DNA of 64,000 nucleotides from Dokdonella sp. (GTDB lineage: Bacteria > Pseudomonadota > Gammaproteobacteria > Xanthomonadales > Rhodanobacteraceae), in the NCBI RefSeq assembly GCF_019634815.1, contig NZ_JAHCAP010000012.1, positions 1-64,000 on the forward strand, in the 5' to 3' direction. The position numbers and the translations under genes were made by a program. The notes under the pieces are model-generated. The model ran no database searches. It was not told the DNA's origin and worked only from the letters and a program-made list of their open reading frames with translations. Of this stretch, positions 12,887 through 23,189 are shown piece by piece; the stretch's first letter is position 1, and each line of letters opens with the position of its first letter.

Positions 12887-13965
12887 GCGCTGGCCTCCAG
12901 GCAGATGTCGGCGATGCGGCGCGCGGCATCCGGCTTGGCCAGCATGCGCGCGGCACTGCCCATGGCCTGCAGGCGCGAGCGCACCGACAGGCGTTCGAAG
13001 GCCGCGCCCAGGCGCTTGACGAAGTCATCGCCTTCGGCCACCAGCACCGCGCCACCGGCAGCGACCATCGCCCGCGCGTTGCGCGTCTGGTGATCATCGA
13101 CCGCATTCGGATAGGGCACGAGAATCGCCGGTGCGCCCGCTGCGGCGAGCTCAGCGAGCGTCAACGCACCGGAGCGGCAGATCACCAGATCCGCCCACGC
13201 ATAGGCAGCTGCCATGTCATCTTCGAATGGCACCACCTCGGCCTCGATCTGCGCTGCCAGATACGCGGCCTTGGCCTTGTCGAAATGACGCTCGCCGCAT
13301 TGGTGGCGCACCACCACCGGCAGCTTCGAGCCGCGCCGACGCAACACCTCGGGCAGCGCCACATTGAGACTCTGCGCGCCTTGGCTGCCACCGAGCACGA
13401 GCAGCCGCAGCGGGCCGCTGCGACTGGTGTAGCGCTGCGCCGGCGCCGGCAACGAGGAGATCGAAGCGCGCACCGGATTGCCGACCCATTCGCCACCCTC
13501 GAACACGTTCTCGAAACCGGTAAGCACACGCGTGGCACGCCGTGCAAGCAGCTTGTTGGTGATGCCGGCGATGCTGTTCTGCTCGTGGACAACCAGCGGA
13601 ATCTTTGCCATCTGCGCGGCGAAGCCGCCGGGGGCGGCGGCAAAACCGCCCATCGACAACACGCAGCGCGGCGCGTGCTTCTTGAGCAGGCCGCGGGCGG
13701 CGATCGTCGCTGCCAGCAATCGAAACGGCATCGTCAGCATGGTCACGATGCCCTTGCCACGCAGGCCGCCGATGCTGAGCGTTTCCAGCACCAGTCCGTG
13801 ACGCGGCACCAGGCGCGTTTCCAGTCCGCCGCGACTGCCGATCCATACCACCGGCACGCCGCAGGCGCGCAGTTCGTCGGCAACCGCAAGGCCCGGAAAG
13901 ATGTGTCCGCCGGTGCCACCGGCCATGATCATCACCGGACCGCTGTCGACTTGCGTCGGCTTCAT
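12883..13965 (-). CDS. murG: UDP-GlcNAc--undecaprenyl-pyrophosphoryl-MurNAc-pentapeptide transferase
   Basis: 360 aa. GT28 glycosyltransferase converting lipid I to lipid II at the inner face of the membrane. It shows the glycine-rich loop [16 protein letters not shown], the second G-loop [13 protein letters not shown], and the acceptor/donor motif [15 protein letters not shown]. Start ATG at 13965 overlaps the ftsW stop (ATGA); the long upstream frame is antisense-like shadow. Confidence 0.97.
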   Translation of the reverse strand: MKPTQVDSGPVMIMAGGTGGHIFPGLAVADELRACGVPVVWIGSRGGLETRLVPRHGLVLETLSIGGLRGKGIVTMLTMPFRLLAATIAARGLLKKHAPRCVLSMGGFAAAPGGFAAQMAKIPLVVHEQNSIAGITNKLLARRATRVLTGFENVFEGGEWVGNPVRASISSLPAPAQRYTSRSGPLRLLVLGGSQGAQSLNVALPEVLRRRGSKLPVVVRHQCGERHFDKAKAAYLAAQIEAEVVPFEDDMAAAYAWADLVICRSGALTLAELAAAGAPAILVPYPNAVDDHQTRNARAMVAAGGAVLVAEGDDFVKRLGAAFERLSVRSRLQAMGSAARMLAKPDAARRIADICLEASA

Positions 13966-15170
13966 GCGCGCACCCCGACCGCCTGCCGTTGTTCGACCAG
14001 TGCCATCATCGCGTTGTCGGCGCGACTGACCTCGTAGCTCACCCGCACCAACAGACCGATCGCCGCGCAGGTCATGATCACGCTCGATCCACCCGAGCTG
14101 ATCAGCGGCAAGGTCAGACCCTTGGTCGGCAACACGCCAAGGTTCACGCCAATCGACACCAACGCCTGCAGGCCGACCATCAGCGACACGCCGAAGGCGC
14201 AGAACGCCGCGAAATGGCGGTTTTGCTCGATGGCACGCATGCCGATGACGAAGCCGCGCCCGACCAAGGCGGCGAACAGCGTGAGCACCAGCACGATGCC
14301 GGCGAAGCCCAGCTCCTCGGCGAGCACGGCGAGAATGAAATCGGTATGTGCTTCGGGCAGGTAGAACAGTTTCTGCACCGAACCGCCCAAGCCCACGCCG
14401 AACCACTCGCCGCGCCCGATCGCGATCAGGGCCTGAGTCAACTGGAATCCATCCTTGAACGGATCGGCCCAGGGATCGAGGAACGAGGTCAGGCGCTTGA
14501 CCCGATAGTCCTGGCCGAACGCGATCCAGGCCACCAACGGCAGCGCTGCGCATGCGAGCAAGGCAAGGTCGCGCAGGCGCGCACCGCCCAGCCAGACCAT
14601 GCCCATCACCACCGCCATCAGCAAGGTGGCGGAACCGAAATCGGGCTGCGCCAGCAGCAGGCCGGCAAACAGGGCCGCTATGCCGAGCGGTTTGAGCACG
14701 CCGAGCAGTTGCGTCTGCAGGTTGTCCCGATGGCGCACCAGATAGCTCGCCATGTAGACCACCAGCAACACCTTGACCGCCTCGACCGACTGGAAGCCCA
14801 GTGGCCCGATGCGGATCCAGCGCCGCGCGCCGTTGATGCGCACGCCGATCATCGGCACGAATACCAGCGCCAGCAGCAAAGCCGCCAGCAACAGCAGCAA
14901 TGGCGCATGGCGTTCGAGCCAGGACAGTTCGATGCGCGCTGCAACCAGCGCTGCGGTGAGCCCGATGGCGAGGAAGACCAGGTGGCGCTTGAGATAATAG
15001 AAGGCGCCGATGTGCTGGCCCTCGGCCACCGCGATCGAGCTCGACGCGACCATCACCACGCCCAGACTTGCCAATGCGCAGGCAAGCACGATCAACCACG
15101 GGTCGTAGCGCCCGCTCATGCCTTCGACGCGCAGGGCCTGCTGTTCGTTGGTGGGCGTGAGCAGCAGCAT
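13962..15170 (-). CDS. ftsW: Peptidoglycan glycosyltransferase FtsW
   Basis: 402 aa SEDS-family integral membrane protein with about ten predicted membrane segments. It polymerises lipid II at the septum together with FtsI. Typical residues include GVRINGARRWIRIGPLGFQ, YLVRHRDN, AHTDFILAVLAEELGF and a conserved C-terminal LPLISSGGSSVIMT. TGATG overlap with mraY fixes the start at 15170. Confidence 0.97.
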   Translation of the reverse strand: MLLLTPTNEQQALRVEGMSGRYDPWLIVLACALASLGVVMVASSSIAVAEGQHIGAFYYLKRHLVFLAIGLTAALVAARIELSWLERHAPLLLLLAALLLALVFVPMIGVRINGARRWIRIGPLGFQSVEAVKVLLVVYMASYLVRHRDNLQTQLLGVLKPLGIAALFAGLLLAQPDFGSATLLMAVVMGMVWLGGARLRDLALLACAALPLVAWIAFGQDYRVKRLTSFLDPWADPFKDGFQLTQALIAIGRGEWFGVGLGGSVQKLFYLPEAHTDFILAVLAEELGFAGIVLVLTLFAALVGRGFVIGMRAIEQNRHFAAFCAFGVSLMVGLQALVSIGVNLGVLPTKGLTLPLISSGGSSVIMTCAAIGLLVRVSYEVSRADNAMMALVEQRQAVGVRA

Positions 15171-16303
15171 CAGCGCACCTTGAGCGTGGCCAGACCAATG
15201 AGCATCAGCACTACGCTGATGATCCAGAAGCGCACGATCACGCGCGGCTCGGGCCAGCCCTTGAGCTCGAAGTGGTGATGAATCGGTGCCATGCGGAAGA
15301 TGCGTTTGCCGCGCAGCTTGAAACTGCCGACCTGCAACATCACCGACACCGTTTCCATCACGAACACGCCACCCATGATCAGCAGCACGACTTCCTGCCG
15401 CACGATCACCGCAACGCAGCCGAGCGCTGCGCCGAGAGCGAGCGCGCCGATGTCGCCCATGAATACCTGCGCGGGATAGGTGTTGAACCACAGGAAGCCC
15501 AGGCCCGCACCGGCCATCGCGCTGCAGAAGATCGCCAACTCGCCGGTACCGGGAATCGCCGGAATGCCCAGATACTCGGAGAACACGCGGTTGCCGGCGA
15601 CATAGGCGAATACGCCCAGCGCAGTCGACACCAGCACGCAAGGCATGATCGCCAGGCCATCGAGACCATCGGTGAGATTGACCGCATTGGAGAAGCCCAC
15701 CACGATCAGGTAGGCCAGCAACACGAAGGCGCATGCGCCAAGCCACAGCCACGGCGAACCGCCCTGCGCCAGCTCGGCAAGACTGCCGAGCGGAAACTGC
15801 GCCTGTTTGAGGATCGGCAGATAGAAGGTGGTCGCCGCCGGCGTATCCGCGCTGGCGTAGAGGAATACCGCCACGCCCAGCCCGAACAAGGATTGCCAGA
15901 AATACTTCCAGCGTGCGGCCAGGCCGCGGCTGTCCTTGCGCACCAGCTTCTTGTAGTCGTCATAGAAACCGATCGCGCCGAACGCGAACAGCACCAGCAG
16001 CACCAGCCAGACGAAGCGGTTGTGCAGGTCGGCCCAGAGCAGGGTCGACACCGCGATCGAGGCAATGATGAGCGCGCCGCCCATCGTCGGCGTGCCGGCC
16101 TTGGACAGATGCGACTGCGGACCGTCGCTGCGTACCACCTGTCCGGCCTTGAGCGCGGCGAGTTTGCGGATCAGCGCCGGTCCGGCCAGCAGCGAAACGG
16201 CGAGCGCGGTGAGCGCGCCCATGATCGCGCGGAAGGTGAGGTACTGAAAGAGATGGAATCCGCTGAAATGCCCACGCAGCAGATCGGCCAGTTCAAGCAG
16301 CAT
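15170..16303 (-). CDS. mraY: Phospho-N-acetylmuramoyl-pentapeptide-transferase
   Basis: 377 aa, ten membrane segments. Transfers phospho-MurNAc-pentapeptide to undecaprenyl phosphate, forming lipid I. Signature motifs: [13 protein letters not shown], the catalytic aspartate pair in [25 protein letters not shown], and the C-terminal [14 protein letters not shown]. Overlaps murF by 11 bp. Confidence 0.98.
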   Translation of the reverse strand: MLLELADLLRGHFSGFHLFQYLTFRAIMGALTALAVSLLAGPALIRKLAALKAGQVVRSDGPQSHLSKAGTPTMGGALIIASIAVSTLLWADLHNRFVWLVLLVLFAFGAIGFYDDYKKLVRKDSRGLAARWKYFWQSLFGLGVAVFLYASADTPAATTFYLPILKQAQFPLGSLAELAQGGSPWLWLGACAFVLLAYLIVVGFSNAVNLTDGLDGLAIMPCVLVSTALGVFAYVAGNRVFSEYLGIPAIPGTGELAIFCSAMAGAGLGFLWFNTYPAQVFMGDIGALALGAALGCVAVIVRQEVVLLIMGGVFVMETVSVMLQVGSFKLRGKRIFRMAPIHHHFELKGWPEPRVIVRFWIISVVLMLIGLATLKVR

Positions 16304-17669
16304 GGCGATTGCCTCCGTTGCTGCCGCTCGCGCCCTGCAGTTCGCGCACGACCTTGTCCATTGCCGAGGAGCGCGACCCCTTGACCAGCACCACCAGCCC
16401 GTCGCGCAGTTCGCTGCGCAAGTGCTTCACCAGCTCGGCCTGACTGGCGAAATGCCGCGCGCCGGCACCAAAGCTCTCGACCGCGGAGCGGCTGAGCGTC
16501 CCGACCGCATGGAGCCGCTCGATGCCGCTGCGCTTGGCCAGCGCTCCGACTTCGCCATGCAGTCGCTCGGCATCGCTGCCCAGCTCGGCCATGTCACCCA
16601 TCACCAGCACGCGCTCGCCGGATTCGCTGGCCAGCGTCGCGATCGCCGCCGCAAACGAACCCGGATTGGCGTTGTAGCTGTCGTCGATCAGTTGTGCGCC
16701 CGAGGCGAGTTCGATGCGCGCCAAGCGTCCGGCCACCGGGGCCGCGCTTTCGAGGCCCGCCTTGATCGTCGCCAGCGGCACGCCCAGACCAAACGCAAGC
16801 GCACTCGCGGCGAGCGCATTGGCGATGTTGTGGCGCCCGCGCAGCGGCAGCGCGATCTCGATGCCGCTGCTGGGTGTGAGCAGGCGGAAGCAGCCTTGCT
16901 CGGCCAAGCCCGGATCGAGAATGGCTCCGATGTCGACGCTGCGCATGAGACCGAAACGCAACACGCGGCGACCGCGCGCGAGCACACCGAAATACTCGGC
17001 GAAGGCCTCATCGGCGTTGATCACGGCCAAGCCTTCGGCCGGCAACGAGCGGTAGATCGCGCCCTTGGTCTCGGCCACCCCTTGCAGACTGCCGAGTCGT
17101 TCCAGATGCGCGGGAGCGACGTTGTTGACCAGGGCCGCATCGGGTTGGGCGATGCGCGCGAGATAGGCGATGTCGCCCGGCTTGCCGGCGCCCATCTCGA
17201 GGATGGCATATTCGGTGTCGGCAGGCATTGCAAGCAGCGTCAGCGGCAGCCCGATCTCGTTGTTGAAGTTGCCGGCGTTGACGTGGGTGCGCCCGTGCCG
17301 CGTGAGGATCGAAGCGAGCAGGGTCTTGACGGTGGTCTTGCCGTTGGAACCGGTGATGCCGATCACGCGCGCGCTGCTGCGCCGGCGCACGGCGTGGGCG
17401 AGTTCACCGAGCGCAAGCTGGCTGTCGGTGACCACGATCTGCGGCAAGGCGATCGCAAGCGGTCGCTCGACCAGCAACGCGGCCGCGCCATTGCGCGCGG
17501 CATCCGCGGCGAAGTCATGGCCGTCGTGCTGCTCGCCGCGCAAGGCGATGAACAAGGCGCCGGGCATCGGTTGGCGACTGTCGATGGCGACGCCGCGCAG
17601 CGGCACGTCGCTGCCCTGCAGACGACCCTTGCTCCAGCGGGCGATGTCGGCGCTCGTGCAGTTCAGCAT
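16293..17669 (-). CDS. murF: UDP-MurNAc-tripeptide--D-alanyl-D-alanine ligase
   Basis: 458 aa. Adds D-Ala-D-Ala to the UDP-MurNAc-tripeptide. ATP-binding [15 protein letters not shown], the [16 protein letters not shown] signature and [11 protein letters not shown] are all present. Starts inside the last codons of murE (7-bp overlap) and ends within mraY. Confidence 0.97.
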   Translation of the reverse strand: MLNCTSADIARWSKGRLQGSDVPLRGVAIDSRQPMPGALFIALRGEQHDGHDFAADAARNGAAALLVERPLAIALPQIVVTDSQLALGELAHAVRRRSSARVIGITGSNGKTTVKTLLASILTRHGRTHVNAGNFNNEIGLPLTLLAMPADTEYAILEMGAGKPGDIAYLARIAQPDAALVNNVAPAHLERLGSLQGVAETKGAIYRSLPAEGLAVINADEAFAEYFGVLARGRRVLRFGLMRSVDIGAILDPGLAEQGCFRLLTPSSGIEIALPLRGRHNIANALAASALAFGLGVPLATIKAGLESAAPVAGRLARIELASGAQLIDDSYNANPGSFAAAIATLASESGERVLVMGDMAELGSDAERLHGEVGALAKRSGIERLHAVGTLSRSAVESFGAGARHFASQAELVKHLRSELRDGLVVLVKGSRSSAMDKVVRELQGASGSNGGNRHAA

Positions 17670-19183
17670 GGGCGTGCCTCCAGCGCGGCGCGCGCCACGG
17701 CAAGATCATCGAATGGACGACGCGTGCCGGCGATTTCCTGATAGGGCTCGTGGCCCTTGCCGGCGACGAGCACGACATCGGCGGCAGCGGCCGCCTTCAC
17801 CGCGGCAGCAATCGCGCGGGCGCGATCACGCTCGAAGTGCACCCGCTTCGGCTGGCGGAAGCCAACGCGGATCTGCGCCACGATCGCATCGCCGTCTTCA
17901 GCGCGTGGATTGTCGTCGGTGACGATCACGCGGTCGGCCAGCGCTTCGGCGATCGCGGCCATCTGTGGCCGCTTGCCCGCGTCACGTTCACCACCACAGC
18001 CGAACACGCAGATCAGCTCGCCCCGGCAATGCGCGCGCAAGCTGCGCAGTGCCTGCTCGAGCGCATCGGGCGTGTGCGCGTAGTCGACCACCACCAGTGG
18101 TTGCGCCGGCGCGCCACCGAGGCGACTCATGCGACCGGGCACCGGGTCGAGCGCGGCGAGCGCCGCACGGATCGCGGCGAAATCGAGTCCGCATTCGCCC
18201 AGCACGGCGACCACCGCGAGGAGGTTGGAGACATTGAATCGACCGAGCAGTGCGGTGCTGACCGGCCCTGCGCCCCAGGGCGTGCCCAGGTGGAAGTCCA
18301 GGCCATGCGCACCCGTCTCGATCTTGCGCGCGACGATGTCCGCCGCGTCGTTGTCGATGCCGCAACGATGCAGGCGCAAGCCCTCGGCTTTCGTTTCGAG
18401 CTGCGCGACCAGCTCACGCCCGAAGGCATCGTCTACATTGATGATCGCGGCGCGCAGGCCCGGCCATGCGAACAAGCGCGCCTTGGCCGCGCCGTAAGCC
18501 TGCATCGTGCCGTGGTAGTCGAGATGATCGCGGGTGAGGTTGGTGAAGACCGCCAGGTCAAAGTCAACCGCATTGACGCGCCCCTGATCGAGCGCATGCG
18601 AGGACACTTCCATTGCCACGTGGCTCGCGCCCGCATCGCGGAATTGCGCCAGCAGATCCTGCACCTGGATTGCATCGGGCGTGGTCCGCTCGCCGGCCTG
18701 CAATCGCCCATGCAGGCCCGCGCCGAGCGTGCCGATGGTCGCCGTGATCCGACCTGCGTGTTGCAAGGCCTGGGCGATGAGCTGCACGGTCGAGGTCTTG
18801 CCATTGGTGCCGGTGACGCCGGTCACGTGCAGCGCGCGTGAAGGCTCGCCGAACAGGCGCGCCGCGAGTGCGCCGACCCGCGCGCGCAGGTCCTCGACCC
18901 ACAGCAGTGGCGCCGCGCCGCATGTACCGGCTGCCGTATCACGCGCAGTCGCATCGGCGATGCCCGCAGGATCGGCGAGGATCGCCACCGCTCCACGGGA
19001 GACGGCGGTCGGCGCAAAGCCCATGCCGTGCATCCGACTGCCGGCCAAGGCAACGAAGGCCTCACCCGCACGCAGGCTGCGCGAATCCAGACTCAGGCCG
19101 TTCACGCGGATGTCACCCGCAGCACCGGCATCGGCATGTCCCGCAAGCAGATCACGCAGACTCATCGATGGACACCGACTCAT
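17663..19183 (-). CDS. murE: UDP-MurNAc-L-Ala-D-Glu--meso-diaminopimelate ligase
   Basis: 506 aa from the ATG at 19183. Adds the third residue to the stem peptide. The P-loop is GVTGTNGKTSTVQLI, and the C-terminal TDDNPRAED motif is the DNPR signature that binds meso-diaminopimelate, so the substrate should be mDAP rather than lysine. The start at 19183 overlaps the stop of a 51-codon ORF as ATGA; an internal ATG at 19165 (MSLRDLLAG) is the alternative and lies closer to where homology begins. Confidence 0.96.
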   Translation of the reverse strand: MSRCPSMSLRDLLAGHADAGAAGDIRVNGLSLDSRSLRAGEAFVALAGSRMHGMGFAPTAVSRGAVAILADPAGIADATARDTAAGTCGAAPLLWVEDLRARVGALAARLFGEPSRALHVTGVTGTNGKTSTVQLIAQALQHAGRITATIGTLGAGLHGRLQAGERTTPDAIQVQDLLAQFRDAGASHVAMEVSSHALDQGRVNAVDFDLAVFTNLTRDHLDYHGTMQAYGAAKARLFAWPGLRAAIINVDDAFGRELVAQLETKAEGLRLHRCGIDNDAADIVARKIETGAHGLDFHLGTPWGAGPVSTALLGRFNVSNLLAVVAVLGECGLDFAAIRAALAALDPVPGRMSRLGGAPAQPLVVVDYAHTPDALEQALRSLRAHCRGELICVFGCGGERDAGKRPQMAAIAEALADRVIVTDDNPRAEDGDAIVAQIRVGFRQPKRVHFERDRARAIAAAVKAAAAADVVLVAGKGHEPYQEIAGTRRPFDDLAVARAALEARPC

Positions 19184-19335
19184 GCCGCTGCTCCCGTGCG
19201 CATGCGCAGCGCTCGAGCTGATCGCTGCCGCGGGCACAGGGTGCCGGTCGTTTCGGCGCTGGCGCGGCGGGCGATCGGGCCATTTGCGGGCAATTCGGGG
19301 GCGTTGCGCACGGCAACCGGCACAAGGCTGCTCAT
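19180..19335 (-). CDS. Small ORF coupled between ftsI and murE, unknown
   Basis: 51 codons, ATG at 19335 to TGA at 19180. It begins MSSLVPVAVRNAPELP and ends with a basic stretch (RQRSARALRMR) and TGAAA. Its ATG overlaps the ftsI stop as ATGA, and its TGA overlaps the first murE ATG as ATGA, the same pattern as the other junctions of this cluster. No domain, signal peptide or membrane segment is evident. It may be a real small divisome-associated protein, or a ribosome relay that carries translation across what would otherwise be a 148-bp gap. Chance is not excluded because the region is GC-rich and stops are rare. Confidence 0.4.
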   Translation of the reverse strand: MSSLVPVAVRNAPELPANGPIARRASAETTGTLCPRQRSARALRMRTGAAA

Positions 19336-21128
19336 GGCGTGGCCACCTCGATCATGTTGCCGAGCGTCTCGGCATCGGGCTCGCTGCGCGATGGCACTGC
19401 GGGCACGCTCGGCGCCGGCATCGCGCCGCCGGCGTACCAGGTCTTGACGTTGTCTGGCGGCACATCGAGCAGGCGCAGCGCACCATCCATCACCCGCGCA
19501 AACACCGGCGCGGCAACGAATCCGCCCGCATAAGTAATGAGACCCGCTTCGTTGCTGCCGGCATCGTGGATCACCACGGTGGCGACCAACTCCGGATCGC
19601 TGACCGGCGCGATGCCGGTGAACAGCGAAACATAACGGTTGGAGTAGCCTCCCGCAGCCGACTGGTGCGAAGTGCCGGTCTTGCCGCCGACCAGATAGTT
19701 CGGCACGGCTGCAGTCGGTGCGGTTCCGCCCTTGGCGACCACGGTCTGCAGCATCGCCAGCACTTCGCCGGCGACCTTGGGATCGAGCACCTGCTCTCCC
19801 GCATCCCCGCCGCCCTTGACGAAGGTCGGCGTGTGCAGGATGCCGTCATCGGCGATCGCCGCATAGGCGCGCGCGATCTGCAACGGCGTCACGTTCAGAC
19901 CGTAACCAAACGAGATCGTCGCCTGCTCGACCGGCCCCCATTCCCTGGGAATCGGCAACCGTCCGGGCGCCTCGCCCGGAAAGCCGCTCCCGCTGACCTC
20001 ACCGAAACCCAGCGAGTGGAACACCCCATACATGTCGGCGCGCGGCAGCGAGCCGCCGATCTTGGCCGCGCCGATGTTGCTCGACACCGTGATCACGTGG
20101 GTGACGTCGATCACGCCGTGGTTGTGGGTGTCGTGGAAGGTGTGACCATAGAAGCTCCAGGTGCCCGGCGAGGTATCGACCTTGGTCTCGGGCTTCCACT
20201 TGCCGCTGGCGAGCGCCGCCGCGATCGTCACCGCCTTCATCGTCGACCCCGGCTCGACCACGTCGGTGACGGCGCGATTGCGTCGATACTCGATCGGCGC
20301 ATTGCCGCGCGCATTGGGGTTGTAGGAAGGCAGGTTGACCATGGCGAGGATTTCGCCACTGTGCGCGTTGAGTACCACCATCGAGCCGGATTTCGCGTTG
20401 TGCTTGCGCAGGCCGGCCATCAACTCGCGGTAGGCCAGGTACTGGATGCGCCGATCGATTGACAGGGTGAGGTCGCGCCCCGGTTGCGCCTCGCGCAGCA
20501 GTTCCACGTTTTCGATCTGATGACCGAGCCGGTCGCGCAACACGCGCTTGCTGCCGGGCTTGCCGGACAGCCAGTCATTGAACGCCAGCTCGATGCCTTC
20601 CTGGCCTTGATCGTCGACATTGGTGAAGCCGAGCACGTGCGCCATCACTTCGCCGCTGGGGTAGTAGCGCTTGAACTCGCGCTGGCTGTAGACCCCGGGG
20701 ATGGCGTGCTTGAGCACGGCCTGGGCGTCATCGGGATTGAGATGACGCTTGATGAAAACGAACTCCTTGCCGGCCTTGGCGCGCTCTTCGACGCGTTCGC
20801 GCAGCGACTGCGCATCGAGCGCGGTGGCCCCGGCGAGCTCGCCGATGCGCTCGGCGTGTTCGAGCAATTCCTGCGGGTTGATCCAGATCGATTCGACCGG
20901 CGTCGATACGGCCAGCGGCTCGCCGTTGCGATCGAAGATGGTGCCGCGCGAAACCGGGATCTCCAGATCACGCAGGTAACGGGCATCGCCCTGCTCCTGG
21001 TAAAAGTCCTTGCGCACCACCTGCAAGTCGACCGCGCGCACGACCAGGGACGCGCAGGCCAGACCCAGCATCAGCGCAACCAGTTGCAGGCGGGCGCGCA
21101 CGTGGACGGGGCGGACGCGTGCGTTCAT
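19332..21128 (-). CDS. ftsI: Septal peptidoglycan transpeptidase FtsI (PBP3)
   Basis: 598 aa class B penicillin-binding protein. A short cytoplasmic start and one membrane segment (about residues 12-33) precede the dimerisation domain (RGTIFDRNGEPLAVS) and the transpeptidase domain. The three catalytic motifs are present: EPGSTMKAVT (SxxK), VSSNIG (SxN) and VGGKTGTSH (KTG). It cross-links septal murein with FtsW. The C-terminal tail after residue 560 is rich in Pro/Ala. ATGA overlap with ftsL. Confidence 0.97.
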   Translation of the reverse strand: MNARVRPVHVRARLQLVALMLGLACASLVVRAVDLQVVRKDFYQEQGDARYLRDLEIPVSRGTIFDRNGEPLAVSTPVESIWINPQELLEHAERIGELAGATALDAQSLRERVEERAKAGKEFVFIKRHLNPDDAQAVLKHAIPGVYSQREFKRYYPSGEVMAHVLGFTNVDDQGQEGIELAFNDWLSGKPGSKRVLRDRLGHQIENVELLREAQPGRDLTLSIDRRIQYLAYRELMAGLRKHNAKSGSMVVLNAHSGEILAMVNLPSYNPNARGNAPIEYRRNRAVTDVVEPGSTMKAVTIAAALASGKWKPETKVDTSPGTWSFYGHTFHDTHNHGVIDVTHVITVSSNIGAAKIGGSLPRADMYGVFHSLGFGEVSGSGFPGEAPGRLPIPREWGPVEQATISFGYGLNVTPLQIARAYAAIADDGILHTPTFVKGGGDAGEQVLDPKVAGEVLAMLQTVVAKGGTAPTAAVPNYLVGGKTGTSHQSAAGGYSNRYVSLFTGIAPVSDPELVATVVIHDAGSNEAGLITYAGGFVAAPVFARVMDGALRLLDVPPDNVKTWYAGGAMPAPSVPAVPSRSEPDAETLGNMIEVATP

Positions 21129-21397
21129 CGGCGGATCACCACCGTCGCCGCCGGCTGCGGCGCCAGCATGCCGAGCCTTTCACGCGCGATCTGATCGATG
21201 CGATTGTTGTCGGCCCAGGTCGCCTGTTCCAGTTGCAGGCGACCGTATTCGACATTGAGATCATCGCGCTCGGCGCCCAGGCGAGTCAGTTCGACGAACT
21301 GCAGGCGCGTTTGCTGACGCACGTAGACGACACCGATCGCACTGGCCAACACGGCCAGCAGCATCAGCAGCAGCACGAGGATGGAGGCGAGCTTCAA
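21125..21397 (-). CDS. ftsL: Cell division protein FtsL (TTG start)
   Basis: 90 aa: one membrane segment (about residues 5-24) followed by a leucine-zipper-like coiled coil ([20 protein letters not shown]) and ending in ATVVIRR. It forms the FtsQBL complex that activates FtsWI. No ATG fits; a TTG at 21397 overlaps the rsmH stop (TTGA) and has GGGGAGG upstream, matching the family start [10 protein letters not shown]. The frame is open further upstream, but that part is rsmH shadow. Confidence 0.9.
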   Translation of the reverse strand: MKLASILVLLLMLLAVLASAIGVVYVRQQTRLQFVELTRLGAERDDLNVEYGRLQLEQATWADNNRIDQIARERLGMLAPQPAATVVIRR

Positions 21398-22329
21398 GCC
21401 GCCTCCCCGCGCCGCTCGGCGATGCGCAACACGGCACTGCGCGCGCGCGGATTGCGCGCCAGCTCGGCGTCGCCGGCGTGGATTGCGCGACCCACCGCAG
21501 TGAACGGCGGCGGCGCGACTTCGGGCAACGGCAGGCCGCGGCGCTGCGGGCGCGCAAGCGGACCGCGGATGAACTGCTTGACGATGCGGTCTTCGAGCGA
21601 GTGAAAGCTGATCACCGCCAGCCGGCCGCCGGGCTTGAGGCATTGCGTGGCCGCAGCCAGACCCGCTTCGAGCGCGTCGAGCTCACCATTGATCTCGATG
21701 CGCAGCGCCTGAAACGTGCGTGTGGCCGGATGCTTGTGCGGATCGCGGCGACCGATCGTGCGCGCGATCAGCTCGGCCAGCTCGCGCGTGGTCGCCAGCG
21801 GCTGGCTCTGCCGCCGCTGAACGATGGCCCGGGCGATGCGTCGACTCATCCTCTCCTCGCCGTGACGCCACAACACGTCACTGATCTGCGTTTCGCTGGC
21901 CTGCGCCAACCATTGCGCCGCACTCATGCCGCTACCCGGATCCATGCGCATGTCCAACGGTCCATCACTCTGGAAACTGAACCCCCGACCGGCATCGTCG
22001 AGCTGGGGGGAAGAAACGCCCAGATCGAGCAACACACCGTCGAGCCCCGCCAACGCTTGCGGCCACTGCGCCATCGCCGCGAAGTTGCCGTGTCTCGCCG
22101 TCACCCGCGCATCAGCGGAAAACTCCCGTTGCGCGCTCGCGATCGCCTCCGGATCGCGATCCATCACCAGCAAGCTGCCGCGGGGTCCCAGCCTCGCCAG
22201 CAGTTGTCGCGCATGCCCACCGCGCCCGAACGTGCCATCCAGATAGCTGCCATCCGCTTTCACTTGCAGTCCTTCCATGACCTCTTCCAGCATGACTGGC
22301 GCATGTCCGTACGCTGCGCCCGCGTTCAT
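21394..22329 (-). CDS. rsmH: 16S rRNA (cytosine(1402)-N(4))-methyltransferase
   Basis: 311 aa (MraW). SAM-dependent methyltransferase modifying C1402 of 16S rRNA. Motifs: [13 protein letters not shown] at the N-terminus, [16 protein letters not shown] as SAM motif [20 protein letters not shown] and [14 protein letters not shown]. Start ATG at 22329, 13 bp downstream of the mraZ stop. Its partner for the same nucleotide, rsmI, is at 24977-25822. Confidence 0.97.
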   Translation of the reverse strand: MNAGAAYGHAPVMLEEVMEGLQVKADGSYLDGTFGRGGHARQLLARLGPRGSLLVMDRDPEAIASAQREFSADARVTARHGNFAAMAQWPQALAGLDGVLLDLGVSSPQLDDAGRGFSFQSDGPLDMRMDPGSGMSAAQWLAQASETQISDVLWRHGEERMSRRIARAIVQRRQSQPLATTRELAELIARTIGRRDPHKHPATRTFQALRIEINGELDALEAGLAAATQCLKPGGRLAVISFHSLEDRIVKQFIRGPLARPQRRGLPLPEVAPPPFTAVGRAIHAGDAELARNPRARSAVLRIAERRGEAA

Positions 22330-22342
22330 CGCCTTTCGCCCG

Positions 22343-22786
22343 TCACAGCCGCAGGTCGAGCATGCCGTCGGTGATTGCGTCCTCGCCGATCGTCTGCCGA
22401 ATGTTGGTCTGGTGTGCCTGCTCGCTCCACAACTCGAGCTTCTCGCCCATGCCAAGCAACACCGCACGCTTCTCGATGCCGCTGAAACCGCGATGGCTGG
22501 CCGGCAACTGGATGCGTCCATTGGCATCGGGCTCGACATGCATGGCCGCACCGACCAGCTTGCGCTGGATGTCGCGATGCACCTTCACCGTGGTCGCCAG
22601 CGCCATCACGCTGTCGCGCACGCGCTCCCATTCGGCCTGCGGATAAATCCACAGGCAGCCGTGTTCGAACGGGTTGTAGGTGACGACCAGATGACCGCCC
22701 GCGGCGGCCACGGCATCGCGATGGGCCGCTGGAATCGCCGCGCGGCCCTTGTCGTCGATGGTGATTGCGGTTTCGCCTTGAAACAT
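22343..22786 (-). CDS. mraZ: Transcriptional regulator MraZ
   Basis: 147 aa with two AbrB-like (SpoVT-fold) repeats, each with a DxxGR signature ([10 protein letters not shown] and [10 protein letters not shown]). MraZ forms a ring-shaped oligomer that binds direct repeats in its own promoter and represses the dcw operon. First gene of the cluster; the start is the ATG at 22786 ([11 protein letters not shown]), although the frame is open for 19 codons upstream through the operator. Confidence 0.96.
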   Translation of the reverse strand: MFQGETAITIDDKGRAAIPAAHRDAVAAAGGHLVVTYNPFEHGCLWIYPQAEWERVRDSVMALATTVKVHRDIQRKLVGAAMHVEPDANGRIQLPASHRGFSGIEKRAVLLGMGEKLELWSEQAHQTNIRQTIGEDAITDGMLDLRL

Positions 22787-22823
22787 GCCGAGCCTGCTGC
22801 GCCTTGCCCCGTTTGCAGGTGAT

Positions 22824-22863
22824 GGATCTCCACCATTTCCCACAAATCCACACTCATCCCCAC
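22824..22863 (-). promoter_or_regulatory. MraZ operator: four 10-bp direct repeats
   Basis: On the minus strand four consecutive decamers share an invariant GTG: GTGGGGATGA (22863-22854), GTGTGGATTT, GTGGGAAATG and GTGGAGATCC (to 22824). In E. coli MraZ binds TGGG-type repeats spaced by one helical turn just downstream of the mra promoter, and the layout here is the same. The first repeat overlaps the -10 by two bases. Confidence 0.8.
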
Positions 22864-22890
22864 GTTAGTCGCAGGCCTCGAGACTGTCAA
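22862..22890 (-). promoter_or_regulatory. dcw (mraZ) promoter
   Basis: A near-consensus sigma-70 promoter on the minus strand: TTGACA (22890-22885), 17-bp spacer, TAACGT (22867-22862). It is the best promoter in the window and abuts the MraZ repeats, so MraZ bound there should block initiation. Confidence 0.82.
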
Positions 22891-23189
22891 GGAGAATTTC
22901 CTTATGGATCAATGGGCTGGACGGCAGTCTTCGCAATTTCAGGCAATTCCTGAGGAGCGCGTGCAATGTCATTGAAATTCAAGGATTCGTGCTACCGCCT
23001 TGCGGTCTGAACACAGCAGACGGCGCAGCCGGAACCGGATCTGGCACGAATTTTGACATCACTACACGATCATCCACCGGATGACGCTGCCCCCAAAGCT
23101 CGGGCATGCGTGCGATTGGAGCGCGGAAGTGGACGCAAGGGCGCGCCCAGGCGCATTCGGCGCCGCGTCCATGCTTCGAGCGACCCGGC
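22891..23189. other. Gap between the mraZ promoter and the TSUP gene
   Basis: About 300 bp with locally higher AT content near the promoter and a loose AATTTCA/TGAAATT inverted repeat (22935-22979). No gene, RNA or clear terminator was recognised. Confidence 0.5.
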
